Source: DASRBN01 sp035294305 (GTDB taxonomy: Bacteria; Chloroflexota; Ktedonobacteria; Ktedonobacterales; Ktedonobacteraceae). From it: 64,000 nucleotides of DNA. The notes below the pieces were generated by a model. The model was not told the origin of the DNA, did no database searches, and saw nothing but the letters and a program-made list of their open reading frames with translations. Positions within the stretch are counted from its first letter, which is position 1, and each line of letters starts with the position of its first letter. This document shows, one piece after another, positions 33,257 to 41,456 of this stretch. The stretch lies in the NCBI GenBank assembly GCA_035294305.1, contig DATGLD010000011.1:5997-69996 (forward strand), in the 5' to 3' direction. A program made the translations under genes and the position numbers.

Positions 33257-34219
33257 ATGGGACGATATATCATCAGGCGCATCTTGCAGGCGATTCCGTT
33301 ATTGTTCCTGGTCTCTATCTTCATGTTCACGTTGATTCATCTGATGCCTGGTGGTCCGGATCAGGTGCTGTTTAATCCCCATTTGAGCCCTGCCAGCAGG
33401 GCCGCGATGCGCGCTCGTTTTGGGCTGGATGATCCGATACCTATCCAGTACCTGAAATGGTTGGGGAATGCCTTAACCGGAAATTTCGGGTTCTCCTTCG
33501 GTACGAACCAGCCTGTATCAGAAGTTCTTCAGGAGCGGTTCCCCGCAACGCTAGAGCTCTTTATCACCGGGCTCTCTCTGGCGCTCATTCTGGCGATCAC
33601 CCTGGGAACCATCTCAGCTGTGCGTCAGGGCACGATCACCGACTATACTCTCACGGTCATTTCCTACATTGGCATTTGCACCCCGATTTTTCTCTTTGGC
33701 CTTTTTGCCCAGTATATCTTCGGAGTCTTATTGCACTGGCTTCCCACCTCGGGGATGGAAACGCTTGGGTATAACCTTGATCCTTTCGACGCGTTTATTG
33801 ATCACCTGCAGCATCTGATCCTACCCATGCTAGTCCTGTCTATCACCTTCATTGCGGGTTGGAGTCGCTATATGCGCTCCAGCATGATCGAGGTCGTCAA
33901 ACAAGACTACATGCGTACGGCTCGTGCGAAAGGTGTCGGTCCGGTGAAACAACTGGTTGGCCATGCCCTGCGCAATGCCGTAATTCCCTTGATTACCGTT
34001 GTCGCGCTTGACTTTGGCTCGGTGGCCGGGGGAGCTACAATTACTGAAGGCGTTTTTGCCTGGCCTGGCATGGGTTTACTGTTCTTCCAGTCATTGGAGA
34101 TACGTGATTATCCGGTATTGCTGGCAATGTTATTGCTTGGCGCTGTGTTTGTTATTGGTTTCAATTTGATAGCGGATATCCTCTACGCAGTGATGGATCC
34201 GCGCATTCGTTACTCGTAG
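33257..34219 (+). CDS. Oligopeptide ABC transporter permease (DppB/OppB type)
   Basis: A 320-residue permease with six hydrophobic helices. It starts MGRYIIRRILQAIPLLFLVS, the standard DppB N-terminus. The EAA-type cytosolic loop is TARAKGVGPVKQLVGHALRNA, which contacts the ATPases. GGAGGT precedes the ATG at 33257; the frame is open four codons earlier from a TTG. It forms the membrane channel together with the next gene product. Confidence 0.95.
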   Translation: MGRYIIRRILQAIPLLFLVSIFMFTLIHLMPGGPDQVLFNPHLSPASRAAMRARFGLDDPIPIQYLKWLGNALTGNFGFSFGTNQPVSEVLQERFPATLELFITGLSLALILAITLGTISAVRQGTITDYTLTVISYIGICTPIFLFGLFAQYIFGVLLHWLPTSGMETLGYNLDPFDAFIDHLQHLILPMLVLSITFIAGWSRYMRSSMIEVVKQDYMRTARAKGVGPVKQLVGHALRNAVIPLITVVALDFGSVAGGATITEGVFAWPGMGLLFFQSLEIRDYPVLLAMLLLGAVFVIGFNLIADILYAVMDPRIRYS

Positions 34220-34259
34220 ATTCTGCTCATCTACTCCTTCTGAATGAAAGGAAACTGCC

Positions 34260-35216
34260 ATGGATATCTCTGAACATCTGGGTACCTCCCAAACACAGGA
34301 AGACGTCGAGCCATTTCTTGAACTGACGACCGAGTTGGTGCAGAAGCGACGGAGCCAGGCGCGTATCATCTTCGATCGCTTTATACGCAACCGGGCGGCG
34401 GTCGTTGGGGCATGTGCCTTAATATGCATGTTCCTCTTCTGTTTCGTCGGTCCATATATCTGGCGCGCTAATCCGAACGCTATCCCCTTGAAAATTCCTC
34501 TCACGGGTCCAGACGCTTCATTGGCTCCTCCTAGCTGGCAACACCCTTTCGGAACCGATGATGTGGCGCGTGATGAAATGGCTCGTGCTATGGTTGGCGG
34601 CCAGACATCGCTTCTGGTAGGTTTAATGTCGATGCTGATGGCTATTGTCCTGGGTGTTGGCATTGGCGCTTTTGCAGGCTACTATGGCGGAATTATTGAC
34701 AACATCCTGATGCGCTTTACGGATATTGTTCTCTCAGTTCCCCTCTACCTGCTGCTGTTTGTGCTTTCAGTAGCTTTCTCCGATGGTTCTCCAAGAAGTG
34801 TGATCATCTTGATTGCCATGCTTGGTTGGACATATGCGGCGCGTCTCGTGCGTGGAGAATACCTCGCACTAAAGGAGAGGGAATTTGTCCTGGCCTCGCG
34901 TACAATAGGAGCGAAAAATCTCCGCTTGATGTTCCGTCATATTCTGCCCAATGCGGCCGGGCCGATCATTGTCAATGCAACTCTGCTAGTCGGTACAAAT
35001 ATCATTCTAGAATCGATTCTGAGCTACTTCGGATTTGGTATTCAACCGCCAACTGCAAGCTGGGGTAGTATGATTGGCACCGGCAATTCCTTTTTTGATG
35101 CAGACCCCTGGCTCATCTTTTTTCCAGGGCTACTCATCTTCATTACGGTACTCAGCTTTAACCTGGTGGGCGATGGCCTGCGCGATGCCCTTGATCCCTA
35201 CATGACGGAACGTTAA
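34260..35216 (+). CDS. Oligopeptide ABC transporter permease (DppC/OppC type)
   Basis: A 318-residue permease. The N-terminal OppC segment (RFIRNRAAVVGACALI) is followed by LAPPSWQHPFGTDDVARDE, typical of DppC, and by five or six helices. The coupling loop is ASRTIGAKNLRLMFRHILPN. It pairs with the preceding permease. A Shine-Dalgarno GAAAGGAAA lies before the ATG, and 40 bp separate the two genes. Confidence 0.95.
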   Translation: MDISEHLGTSQTQEDVEPFLELTTELVQKRRSQARIIFDRFIRNRAAVVGACALICMFLFCFVGPYIWRANPNAIPLKIPLTGPDASLAPPSWQHPFGTDDVARDEMARAMVGGQTSLLVGLMSMLMAIVLGVGIGAFAGYYGGIIDNILMRFTDIVLSVPLYLLLFVLSVAFSDGSPRSVIILIAMLGWTYAARLVRGEYLALKEREFVLASRTIGAKNLRLMFRHILPNAAGPIIVNATLLVGTNIILESILSYFGFGIQPPTASWGSMIGTGNSFFDADPWLIFFPGLLIFITVLSFNLVGDGLRDALDPYMTER

Positions 35217-35333
35217 ATTGGCGTGGATGATATCTGCTCGTCTTTGCCGCATATCGTGGGAATGTTGTAAGAATACTTCTCTTGATTATCGCTACGACAT
35301 TCGAGCAAGATGAAGGGAAAAGGAGTTACGACT

Positions 35334-36422
35334 TTGGGAGAGTATCTGCTAGAAGTACAGGACCTGAAAACTTACTTCAAGGTAAGGGCCGGCCGCGTAC
35401 GAGCGGTAGATGGGGTCAGTTTTTCGGTCAAGCCGGGCGAGCGCATAGGCGTGGTGGGAGAGAGCGGTTGTGGCAAAAGTGTTACAGCTCTCTCCATTAT
35501 GCGCTTGCTTCCCCAACCTCCGGCCGAATACGCTGGGGGAAGTGTGATCTTTGAAGACCAGGACCTGCTTGACTTGCCAGAAAGTGCGATGCGAAGAGTA
35601 CGGGGTGGCAAAATAGGCATGATCTTTCAAGATCCGATGACCTGCCTCAATCCAACGATGACCGTAGGGAAGCAAATTGCAGAAGGGCTGGGCATTCACC
35701 TAAAATTAAGTAGGTCCGAAGCTCTGAAGAGAGCTGTTTCTTTGTTAGAGCAGGTCGGTATTCCGGCAGCAGCCGAACGTGCCAATTCGTTTCCGCACCA
35801 GTTCAGTGGGGGAATGCGACAGCGTGTTATGATTGCGATGGCTCTGGCCTGCAACCCAAAACTTTTGATCGCTGATGAACCTACCACTGCTCTGGACGTC
35901 ACAGTGCAGGCGCAGATACTTGAATTGATCAATGGGGTCTGTAAAGAGTTTGGAACCGCGGTGATCCTGATTACACATGATCTAGGTGTTGTTGCGGGTA
36001 TGACCGACCGTGTAGTAGTGATGTACGCCGGTAAGGTCGTTGAGACGGCTCCTACGGATGAATTATTTGCCAATCCTCGTCATCCGTATACCCTGGGATT
36101 GCTTTCCTCAGTGCCTCGTCTTGATGAAGAACGGCATGCTCAGTTAAGGACTATCGAAGGCGCTCCACCCGATCTACTAAAACCGCCTCCCGGTTGCCCG
36201 TTCATGCCTCGCTGCGCTTTTGCTCGCTCTATTTGTCGTACTATGCCGCCGCTCGACCCGGTAGCAGGCAGTTCCGCTCACATCAAGGCTTGCTGGGTGG
36301 ATGTGACCGATCCTAAGGAGCAGGCCTACGCGGAAAGACGCCGCAAGGCCAGGTTCGAAGCTCAACAGGCCGCTATTAGTGCTGCTGCCGCGACAACTTT
36401 AAAGACCATGGAGGAAAACTAG
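35334..36422 (+). CDS. Oligopeptide ABC transporter ATPase (DppD/OppD type)
   Basis: A 362-residue ATPase. Walker A is GESGCGKS, the signature is FSGGMRQRVMIAMAL, Walker B LLIADEPTTALD, and the H-loop ITHD. The C-terminal OppD extension has CPFMPRCAFARSIC, a cysteine pattern that can bind an iron-sulfur cluster in this family. The TTG at 35334 is chosen because AAAAGGAG precedes it by eight bases and the protein then begins like relatives (MGEYLLEVQDLKTYF). An ATG eight codons earlier is possible. Its stop abuts the next start. Confidence 0.93.
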   Translation: MGEYLLEVQDLKTYFKVRAGRVRAVDGVSFSVKPGERIGVVGESGCGKSVTALSIMRLLPQPPAEYAGGSVIFEDQDLLDLPESAMRRVRGGKIGMIFQDPMTCLNPTMTVGKQIAEGLGIHLKLSRSEALKRAVSLLEQVGIPAAAERANSFPHQFSGGMRQRVMIAMALACNPKLLIADEPTTALDVTVQAQILELINGVCKEFGTAVILITHDLGVVAGMTDRVVVMYAGKVVETAPTDELFANPRHPYTLGLLSSVPRLDEERHAQLRTIEGAPPDLLKPPPGCPFMPRCAFARSICRTMPPLDPVAGSSAHIKACWVDVTDPKEQAYAERRRKARFEAQQAAISAAAATTLKTMEEN

Positions 36423-37442
36423 ATGGTAGATACGCTTGTAGGCAGTAAAACCCTGGTCGACATACGCGATCTCAAAATGCATTTTCCCCTGACAAGGGGC
36501 ATTGTGTTGCAAAGGGTGGTCGGCTATGTCCGGGCGGTTGATGGTGTCTCTTTTACCATTGAACGCGGGCAGACATTGGGGCTGGTGGGTGAGAGCGGTT
36601 CGGGAAAAACTACCATCGGACGTACTATCGTGCGGCTCTATAAACCAACTTCGGGTGAGATACTCTTTGACAATAAGGACCTGGCGAAATTAGGGGGTGA
36701 GCCACTCAGGCAGATGCGCCAGCGCGTGCAGATGATTTTTCAGGACCCTTTCGCTTCACTCAATCCACGTTTTACGATTGGATCACTCATCGCGGAACCA
36801 ATGCATATCTACCACGTCGGTTCAAATGACGAAATTCGCGAGCGTACCCTTGAATTGCTAAAGGTCGTGGGCCTGCGCCCAGAATATATTGACCGTTATC
36901 CCCATGAGTTCAGTGGAGGACAGCGCCAGCGTATCGCCGTCGCTCGCGCGCTCTCGATCAACCCGGAATTTGTTATCGCCGATGAGCCGGTATCCGCGCT
37001 CGATGTCTCGGTTCGCGCGCAGGTGCTCAACTTGCTACAGCGCCTGCAGCAGCAGTTCAATCTGACTTATCTCTTCGTTTCACATGATTTGAGCGTTGTG
37101 CGTCATGTCGCGGACCGTATCGCGGTAATGTACCTGGGCAAGATCGTTGAACTGGCGGATCGCGATGAACTCTATTCCGCCCCCAAGCATCCCTATACCA
37201 AAGCGCTTCTCTCAGCAATACCTATCCCTGATCCGCAAATAGAAAAACGCCGCCAGCGCATCATCCTCAGTGGTGATCTGCCCAGTCCGATCAGAATTCC
37301 CTCCGGTTGCCGTTTTCACACGCGTTGCCCGATGGCGCAGTCTATCTGCCGCGAAGTCGAACCACCTTTTGAGGCGAAGGAGGGGCGTGAACACTTCGCC
37401 GCGTGCCATTTCTCGGAGAAAGTTACCCCTGTTGTTGACTAA
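36423..37442 (+). CDS. Oligopeptide ABC transporter ATPase (DppF/OppF type)
   Basis: A 339-residue ATPase that completes the importer. Walker A is GESGSGKT, the signature FSGGQRQRIAVARAL, Walker B FVIADEPVSALD, H-loop VSHD. The C-terminal oligopeptide region includes CRFHTRCPMAQSIC. The ATG follows immediately after the previous stop codon, with GGAGG placed inside the end of the previous gene, so the two ATPases are translationally coupled. A strong terminator follows. Confidence 0.95.
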   Translation: MVDTLVGSKTLVDIRDLKMHFPLTRGIVLQRVVGYVRAVDGVSFTIERGQTLGLVGESGSGKTTIGRTIVRLYKPTSGEILFDNKDLAKLGGEPLRQMRQRVQMIFQDPFASLNPRFTIGSLIAEPMHIYHVGSNDEIRERTLELLKVVGLRPEYIDRYPHEFSGGQRQRIAVARALSINPEFVIADEPVSALDVSVRAQVLNLLQRLQQQFNLTYLFVSHDLSVVRHVADRIAVMYLGKIVELADRDELYSAPKHPYTKALLSAIPIPDPQIEKRRQRIILSGDLPSPIRIPSGCRFHTRCPMAQSICREVEPPFEAKEGREHFAACHFSEKVTPVVD

Positions 37443-37458
37443 AGATCATCTTTGAAGT

Positions 37459-37503
37459 AGCACTAGAGGAGAGGCTACATTTATTAGCCTCTCCTCTAGT
37501 GCT
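37459..37503. terminator. Strong terminator at the end of the opp cluster
   Basis: AGCACTAGAGGAGAGGCT and AGCCTCTCCTCTAGTGCT form a perfect 18-bp stem with a nine-base loop, followed by GTTTGACTTT. It closes the peptide importer transcription unit. Confidence 0.85.
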
Positions 37504-37600
37504 GTTTGACTTTCAAATCTTCCAAACCTATTGACACTGCTGTTGATCGAAAGTATGCTATTCATAACACAAAAATTTCATGATACAAGATGCTGGAGGT

Positions 37601-37621
37601 ATGCCAAAGAGGCTGCGATGA
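37601..37621 (+). CDS. Possible six-codon leader minicistron before the VKOR gene
   Basis: ATG at 37601 follows GGAGGT directly and reads MPKRLR before a TGA whose first bases overlap the VKOR start (ATGA). The minicistron could couple translation of the downstream gene. Its coding sequence also contains AAAGAGG, the likely Shine-Dalgarno of the VKOR start. The GGAGGT-to-ATG distance is only zero to one base, so translation of the minicistron itself is doubtful. Confidence 0.3.
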   Translation: MPKRLR

Positions 37622-38133
37622 AGATATTACAAGGTTCGAAGACACAGTTGTTTCTCTTGCTCTGCTCAGTCCTAGGGATAGGTATATCCATTTACCTGAC
37701 AACTGTCCATTATGAGAATGTTCCCCTTGTCTGCTCTGCCAGCGGCGTAGTCGATTGTGCGAAAGTACTTTCCAGCCCCTTTTCCGTTATTCCTGGTACA
37801 TCTATACCTATCACTGTTCCTGGTCTGGCATGGTCGTTACTGAGCGCCTTTTTAGCAATACACGCTCTCTATCAAGGGACGGAGCGCCGCTGGATAGCTG
37901 TGGCGCAGTTTGCCTGGGCGCTGGTTGGCATGCTGACCGTCCTCTACCTGGTTTATGTAGAAATTGTACGCCTGCACACAATTTGTGCCTGGTGTACTGC
38001 AATGCATGTCCTCATTCTCCTGATGTTCCTTGTGACTATAGTACAATTGCAAATGCGGCAGTCGGATGATGTCATGGAATTGGCAGCTGAGGATGAGGAA
38101 CAGGCTTACACAACGCCCTCCCATTCCAAATAA
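37618..38133 (+). CDS. Vitamin K epoxide reductase (VKOR) family protein
   Basis: A 171-residue membrane protein with four to five helices. The VKOR cysteine pairs are present: loop cysteines C39 and C47, and the active-site CAWC at 123-126. Bacterial VKOR reoxidises a DsbA-like thiol oxidase using quinone, which drives disulfide bond formation outside the cell. No DsbA gene is adjacent; the DUF929 protein at 52357 with a CPYC motif is the only thioredoxin-like candidate in this window. The ATG at 37618 has AAAGAGG five bases upstream. Confidence 0.92.
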   Translation: MKILQGSKTQLFLLLCSVLGIGISIYLTTVHYENVPLVCSASGVVDCAKVLSSPFSVIPGTSIPITVPGLAWSLLSAFLAIHALYQGTERRWIAVAQFAWALVGMLTVLYLVYVEIVRLHTICAWCTAMHVLILLMFLVTIVQLQMRQSDDVMELAAEDEEQAYTTPSHSK

Positions 38134-38303
38134 CTGCCAGTCCTTTTGGAGTAGCCCCTGGTGAAAGTGGACAGGCTTGCATCTTCCTGAGCCTTTAGCT
38201 GGACTGGCCCGTAGCCAGATTGTATGAGAAGAGTAGGGCATACTTTTGTTACTTCTGCTTAAAGAAGAGCCGTCGACTACCTTTGAGTATGGGAGGCGCA
38301 CAA

Positions 38304-38843
38304 ATGAAACGCTGGGTTTTGCTAGTTCTAGTGGTGATTGTAGTTGCGGCGAGCCTGTTGCTCATTCGATTACGCCTGAATAACTCTTCGTTTTTCCAAT
38401 CACATGTGTCACAGGGGCCTGTGAATCACCTGCAACGTATGCCTAATAGCGGGCATAAATATGATCTGTGTATCGAGGCCTTTGCATTATCTCACGCGCC
38501 GCCGGATTATCCCTATAAGACGAACGTCTCATTCCATGACCCGTTTCGCAATACAACCGATACGATCATTCCGCTGCTGATGGGCCTGGACTTGCAGCAT
38601 AAGACGGTTAGTTTTACTGTGACCATCATCGTAAGCCAGGTCGCGACCTATAGCGATTCGATTGCACATGTATCTGTTCAGGATGGTATCTCGGTCATGC
38701 TGCCGGACAAAAACGGTCATTTGCAGCGTTCCAACCAACCGCAGTTCATCGTCAGTTATATCGATACTGGCGGACAAACTGCGGTGCTTGACTATACGTG
38801 TTCCCAGGAATGGCACTGGTCTGCTGTTCCTACCAGATCGTGA
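38304..38843 (+). CDS. Membrane-anchored extracytoplasmic protein of unknown function
   Basis: A 179-residue protein. One N-terminal hydrophobic helix (residues 4-21) acts as signal or anchor, followed by a soluble domain of about 150 residues with alternating polar/hydrophobic strands (for example TVSFTVTIIVSQVATYSD). Two cysteines (in DLCIEAF and DYTCSQE) could form a disulfide, which would suit its position right after the VKOR gene. GGGAGG lies upstream of the ATG. I do not recognise the family. Confidence 0.65.
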   Translation: MKRWVLLVLVVIVVAASLLLIRLRLNNSSFFQSHVSQGPVNHLQRMPNSGHKYDLCIEAFALSHAPPDYPYKTNVSFHDPFRNTTDTIIPLLMGLDLQHKTVSFTVTIIVSQVATYSDSIAHVSVQDGISVMLPDKNGHLQRSNQPQFIVSYIDTGGQTAVLDYTCSQEWHWSAVPTRS

Positions 38844-38856
38844 ACAGTTCCGGCCA

Positions 38857-39642
38857 TTATTCCCAGCGGAATGTTTTTATAGCGATCAGCAGAATAACAA
38901 TCGCCCAGGCTAGCAGGATGGTCAACGCGAAACTCGGAAAAGCCACGTCATTCGTTAATGATGCCTGTAGCGCCTGAGTAAGCGCGGCAGCAGGGAGAAT
39001 CTGAGCGAATGCTGCCAATGGCGCAGGCAAATGGCTCAACGGTAGAATGCCGCCACCGAGCAGCAAGAAAAGTAGGTAGAGCGCATTTGCGCCTGCCAAC
39101 GTTGCTTCAGCCCGCAGTGCGCCGGCCATTGCAAGTCCTAATGCCGAAAAAGTGATCGTGCCTATAGCCATCACAAGTAGCGCCAGGAGAGGCGATCCAA
39201 CTGGCCGCCAGCCGTAGAAGAGCACGGCGACTCCCACCAGCACGACGACCTGGATCACTTCCAGCGCCAGCACGGAAATCACTTTGGCAATGATCAGCCC
39301 ACTGCGCGGTAATGGCGAACTGCCCAGGCGTTTGAGCACCCCATAATAGCGTTCATACGCGGTAGCGATGCCAAGGCTGACCATACCCGTTGCCATGACC
39401 GCTAAAGCCAGCATGCCAGGCAGCAGGAAATCTACCGCCTTTTCGTTCGTGGCCGGCACAATATTGAGCGATGTAAAGAAGATGAGCAATATTACCGGCA
39501 CGATCAGTGTAATTAAGACACTTTCGCCGCGCCGCAATGTCATGAGCAATTCGACCTGTGTCTGTGCCCAGACCTGTTGAGCGAACGGCGCCGCCTTTGA
39601 TTCAGGTGTAACTTTTGTCTGCTCTATAGCACGTGTCGTCAT
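38857..39642 (-). CDS. ABC-2 type exporter permease
   Basis: A 261-residue permease with six hydrophobic helices. The N-terminal QTQVELLMTLRRGESVLITLI is the amphipathic lead-in typical of ABC-2 transporters, and LKRLGSSPLPRSGLIIAKV is the conserved loop before helix 3. It pairs with the ATPase encoded 13 bp upstream. Start is placed at 39642 (MTTRAIEQ), since the longer frame would overlap the ATPase gene end. The exported compound is unknown; drugs or lipids are usual for this group. Confidence 0.88.
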   Translation of the reverse strand: MTTRAIEQTKVTPESKAAPFAQQVWAQTQVELLMTLRRGESVLITLIVPVILLIFFTSLNIVPATNEKAVDFLLPGMLALAVMATGMVSLGIATAYERYYGVLKRLGSSPLPRSGLIIAKVISVLALEVIQVVVLVGVAVLFYGWRPVGSPLLALLVMAIGTITFSALGLAMAGALRAEATLAGANALYLLFLLLGGGILPLSHLPAPLAAFAQILPAAALTQALQASLTNDVAFPSFALTILLAWAIVILLIAIKTFRWE

Positions 39643-39655
39643 TGGTTTGTTCTCG

Positions 39656-40639
39656 CTATTCTCGCACTTCCGCGCCTGTGAGACGCAGGAACAGGTCCTC
39701 AAGAGAACCGTGGCCTACACGTAGCTCGGAGAGCGTAATACCCTCGTCTCGCAGCCACACTGCCAGTTCCACTATAAGCGACGGAGCCGCCGTGGTTTCG
39801 ATTACATAGCTGCCGGGGCGCACTTCTTCCGCTTTGCTTGCTGATGGCAATGCGGCCAGTTTCGCGCAATCCAGACCGGCGCGAGCAATGAAGCGTACAA
39901 CATTGGCATTCTGAGCCCCTGTCAACCCGTCCGGTGTATCCATGGCGATCAAGCGCCCATGGTCGATGATAGCAACCCGGTCGGATAGACGTTCGGCTTC
40001 ATCCATCAGGTGCGTGGTCAATAAGATGGTTGTCCCATTGCGCTTCAGGTCACGGATGATTTCCCAGGTCGCCAGCCGTGCCTGCGGGTCCATACCCGAG
40101 GTGGGTTCATCCAGGAAGACCAGCAATGGATTGCCCACCAGGGCAACGGCCAGAGCCAGGCGGCGTTTCTGACCACCCGAAAGTCGCCGGCAGCGCGTTT
40201 TCGCGGCAGCACTGAGGCCGACTCGTTCCAATAGCGCATCGATGTTTTGCGGATGGCGGTAATATCCTGCAAAAAGATGCAGCACTTCGCGGGCGGTGAG
40301 GCCCGTATACAAGCCATCCTGTTGCAGCATTACACCGATCTGCGGTTTAAGAGCTTTCGCATCGCGAATGGGATCAAGCCCCAACACGCGTACACTGCCT
40401 CCATTGGGAACACGGTAGCCCTCAAGCGTTTCAACGGTAGTTGTCTTGCCCGCGCCATTCGGCCCCAATAAAGCGAAGACTTCTCCCCTGCGCACTGCGA
40501 ATTGTAGTTGATCAACGACTTTATAAGAGCCGTACGTTTTCGTGAGTTTATCAACGATAATGGCTTCATCGCTCGATACAAGCCCCTCTGGAGTGGGACC
40601 TCCGGCCATTTGAGCCGTTATCTGCGTGTCAGCAGACAT
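39656..40639 (-). CDS. ABC exporter ATP-binding protein (DrrA-like)
   Basis: A 327-residue ATPase. Walker A is GPNGAGKT, the signature RLSGGQKRRLALAVAL, Walker B VFLDEPTSGMD and the H-loop TTHLMDEAE. The C-terminal region of about 80 residues is of the type found in drug-exporter ATPases. ATG at 40639 lies nine bases after AAGGAG; an ATG at 40645 is closer than usual. It drives the permease encoded next on the same strand. Confidence 0.92.
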   Translation of the reverse strand: MSADTQITAQMAGGPTPEGLVSSDEAIIVDKLTKTYGSYKVVDQLQFAVRRGEVFALLGPNGAGKTTTVETLEGYRVPNGGSVRVLGLDPIRDAKALKPQIGVMLQQDGLYTGLTAREVLHLFAGYYRHPQNIDALLERVGLSAAAKTRCRRLSGGQKRRLALAVALVGNPLLVFLDEPTSGMDPQARLATWEIIRDLKRNGTTILLTTHLMDEAERLSDRVAIIDHGRLIAMDTPDGLTGAQNANVVRFIARAGLDCAKLAALPSASKAEEVRPGSYVIETTAAPSLIVELAVWLRDEGITLSELRVGHGSLEDLFLRLTGAEVRE

Positions 40640-40908
40640 GAACATGTACTCCTTCACATGACATAAAAAAATAGGAATATCCTGCCTTATACAATACAGT
40701 ACAGCAGTTCTCTTCGGATGACAAGTCTCCACTCGTGTCAGTATTTTTACTCAGCGCTTGATGAATTGCAGGTGATCTAAAACTTCTTTTAGGTTTGATA
40801 CGTGACTATTGTAGCGAATAGAGCGGTCTTTCTCTTTGAGATGAGCAAGGGGAAGGGCCGGGCGATTATCAAAGTGTTAGTAGACAAGAGAGTAAAGGAG
40901 AAAGAGCA

Positions 40909-41076
40909 ATGGTTGGTCTGTTATGGGCAATTGTTGTCATTCTGGTAGTATTGTGGCTGATTGGATTTGTTGTCCTGCATGTATCCAGCTTCCTGATACA
41001 CCTGCTACTGATCGCGGCAGTGATAGTACTGCTCTACAACCTCTTTATGGGGATGCGCTCGCGTAGAAGCCTATAA
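40909..41076 (+). CDS. Tiny membrane protein, lmo0937 family
   Basis: A 55-residue protein too short for most gene callers. It has two hydrophobic helices (LWAIVVILVVLWLIGFVVL and IHLLLIAAVIVLLYNLF) and ends in a basic tail (MRSRRSL). The pattern LLWAIVVILVVLWLIG with FLIHLLLIAAVIVLL matches the lmo0937/DUF5670 family of stress-related small membrane proteins; the exact function is not known. AAAGGAG is well placed upstream, and a terminator follows at 41121. Confidence 0.75.
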   Translation: MVGLLWAIVVILVVLWLIGFVVLHVSSFLIHLLLIAAVIVLLYNLFMGMRSRRSL

Positions 41077-41120
41077 GTGTGTGATGGCGGTATCTTATCA
41101 CCTTCCTGAGTAGAGCATAT

Positions 41121-41162
41121 AAAGGGCTGGTAACTGGTTGACGAGACAGTTGCTGGCCCTTT
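41121..41162 (+). terminator. Terminator after the tiny membrane protein gene
   Basis: AAAGGGCTGGTAACTG pairs along 16 positions with CAGTTGCTGGCCCTTT (with G-U pairs), around a ten-base loop. Confidence 0.7.
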
Positions 41163-41195
41163 ACATGCGTTCTCATCTTCATTTCCCCCATTGAT

Positions 41196-41225
41196 TTGAC
41201 GTGGTTCATCCTCAAGTGTTACACT
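41196..41225 (+). promoter_or_regulatory. Candidate guaB promoter
   Basis: TTGACG, an 18-base spacer and TACACT. It would give a leader of about 225 bases before guaB. Confidence 0.5.
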
Positions 41226-41442
41226 ACTGAAAACAGAAATGTTCCATAGGACCGAGAGGGGAATCCTCCCAGCCCTGGCACTATTCAATAACATCTCTTC
41301 TCGTATGTATGCGATGTATCTTATGCTTCGTCTTCGTAGAGCGTATTTGTAATTCATAGCAGTTGAGAGATACCCATCCAGATCATTCACATGTGATGGT
41401 AGGGGCCCGGCCCACGTTGTATCGTGTGTGCTGGGCGTTTTT
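41226..41442 (+). promoter_or_regulatory. guaB leader ending in an attenuator-like hairpin
   Basis: The leader ends with GCCCGGC-C-CACG (41405-41416) pairing with CGTG-TGT-GCTGGGC (41423-41436), followed by GTTTTT (41437-41442), directly before the guaB Shine-Dalgarno. A terminator in this place suggests control by premature termination. Upstream, GTTCC (41241) and GGACCGAGAG (41249-41258) recall conserved bits of ykkC-class RNAs, but the later part of that motif was not found. The ligand is therefore unknown. Confidence 0.5.
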
Positions 41443-41456
41443 ATAAGGAGGTTGAA

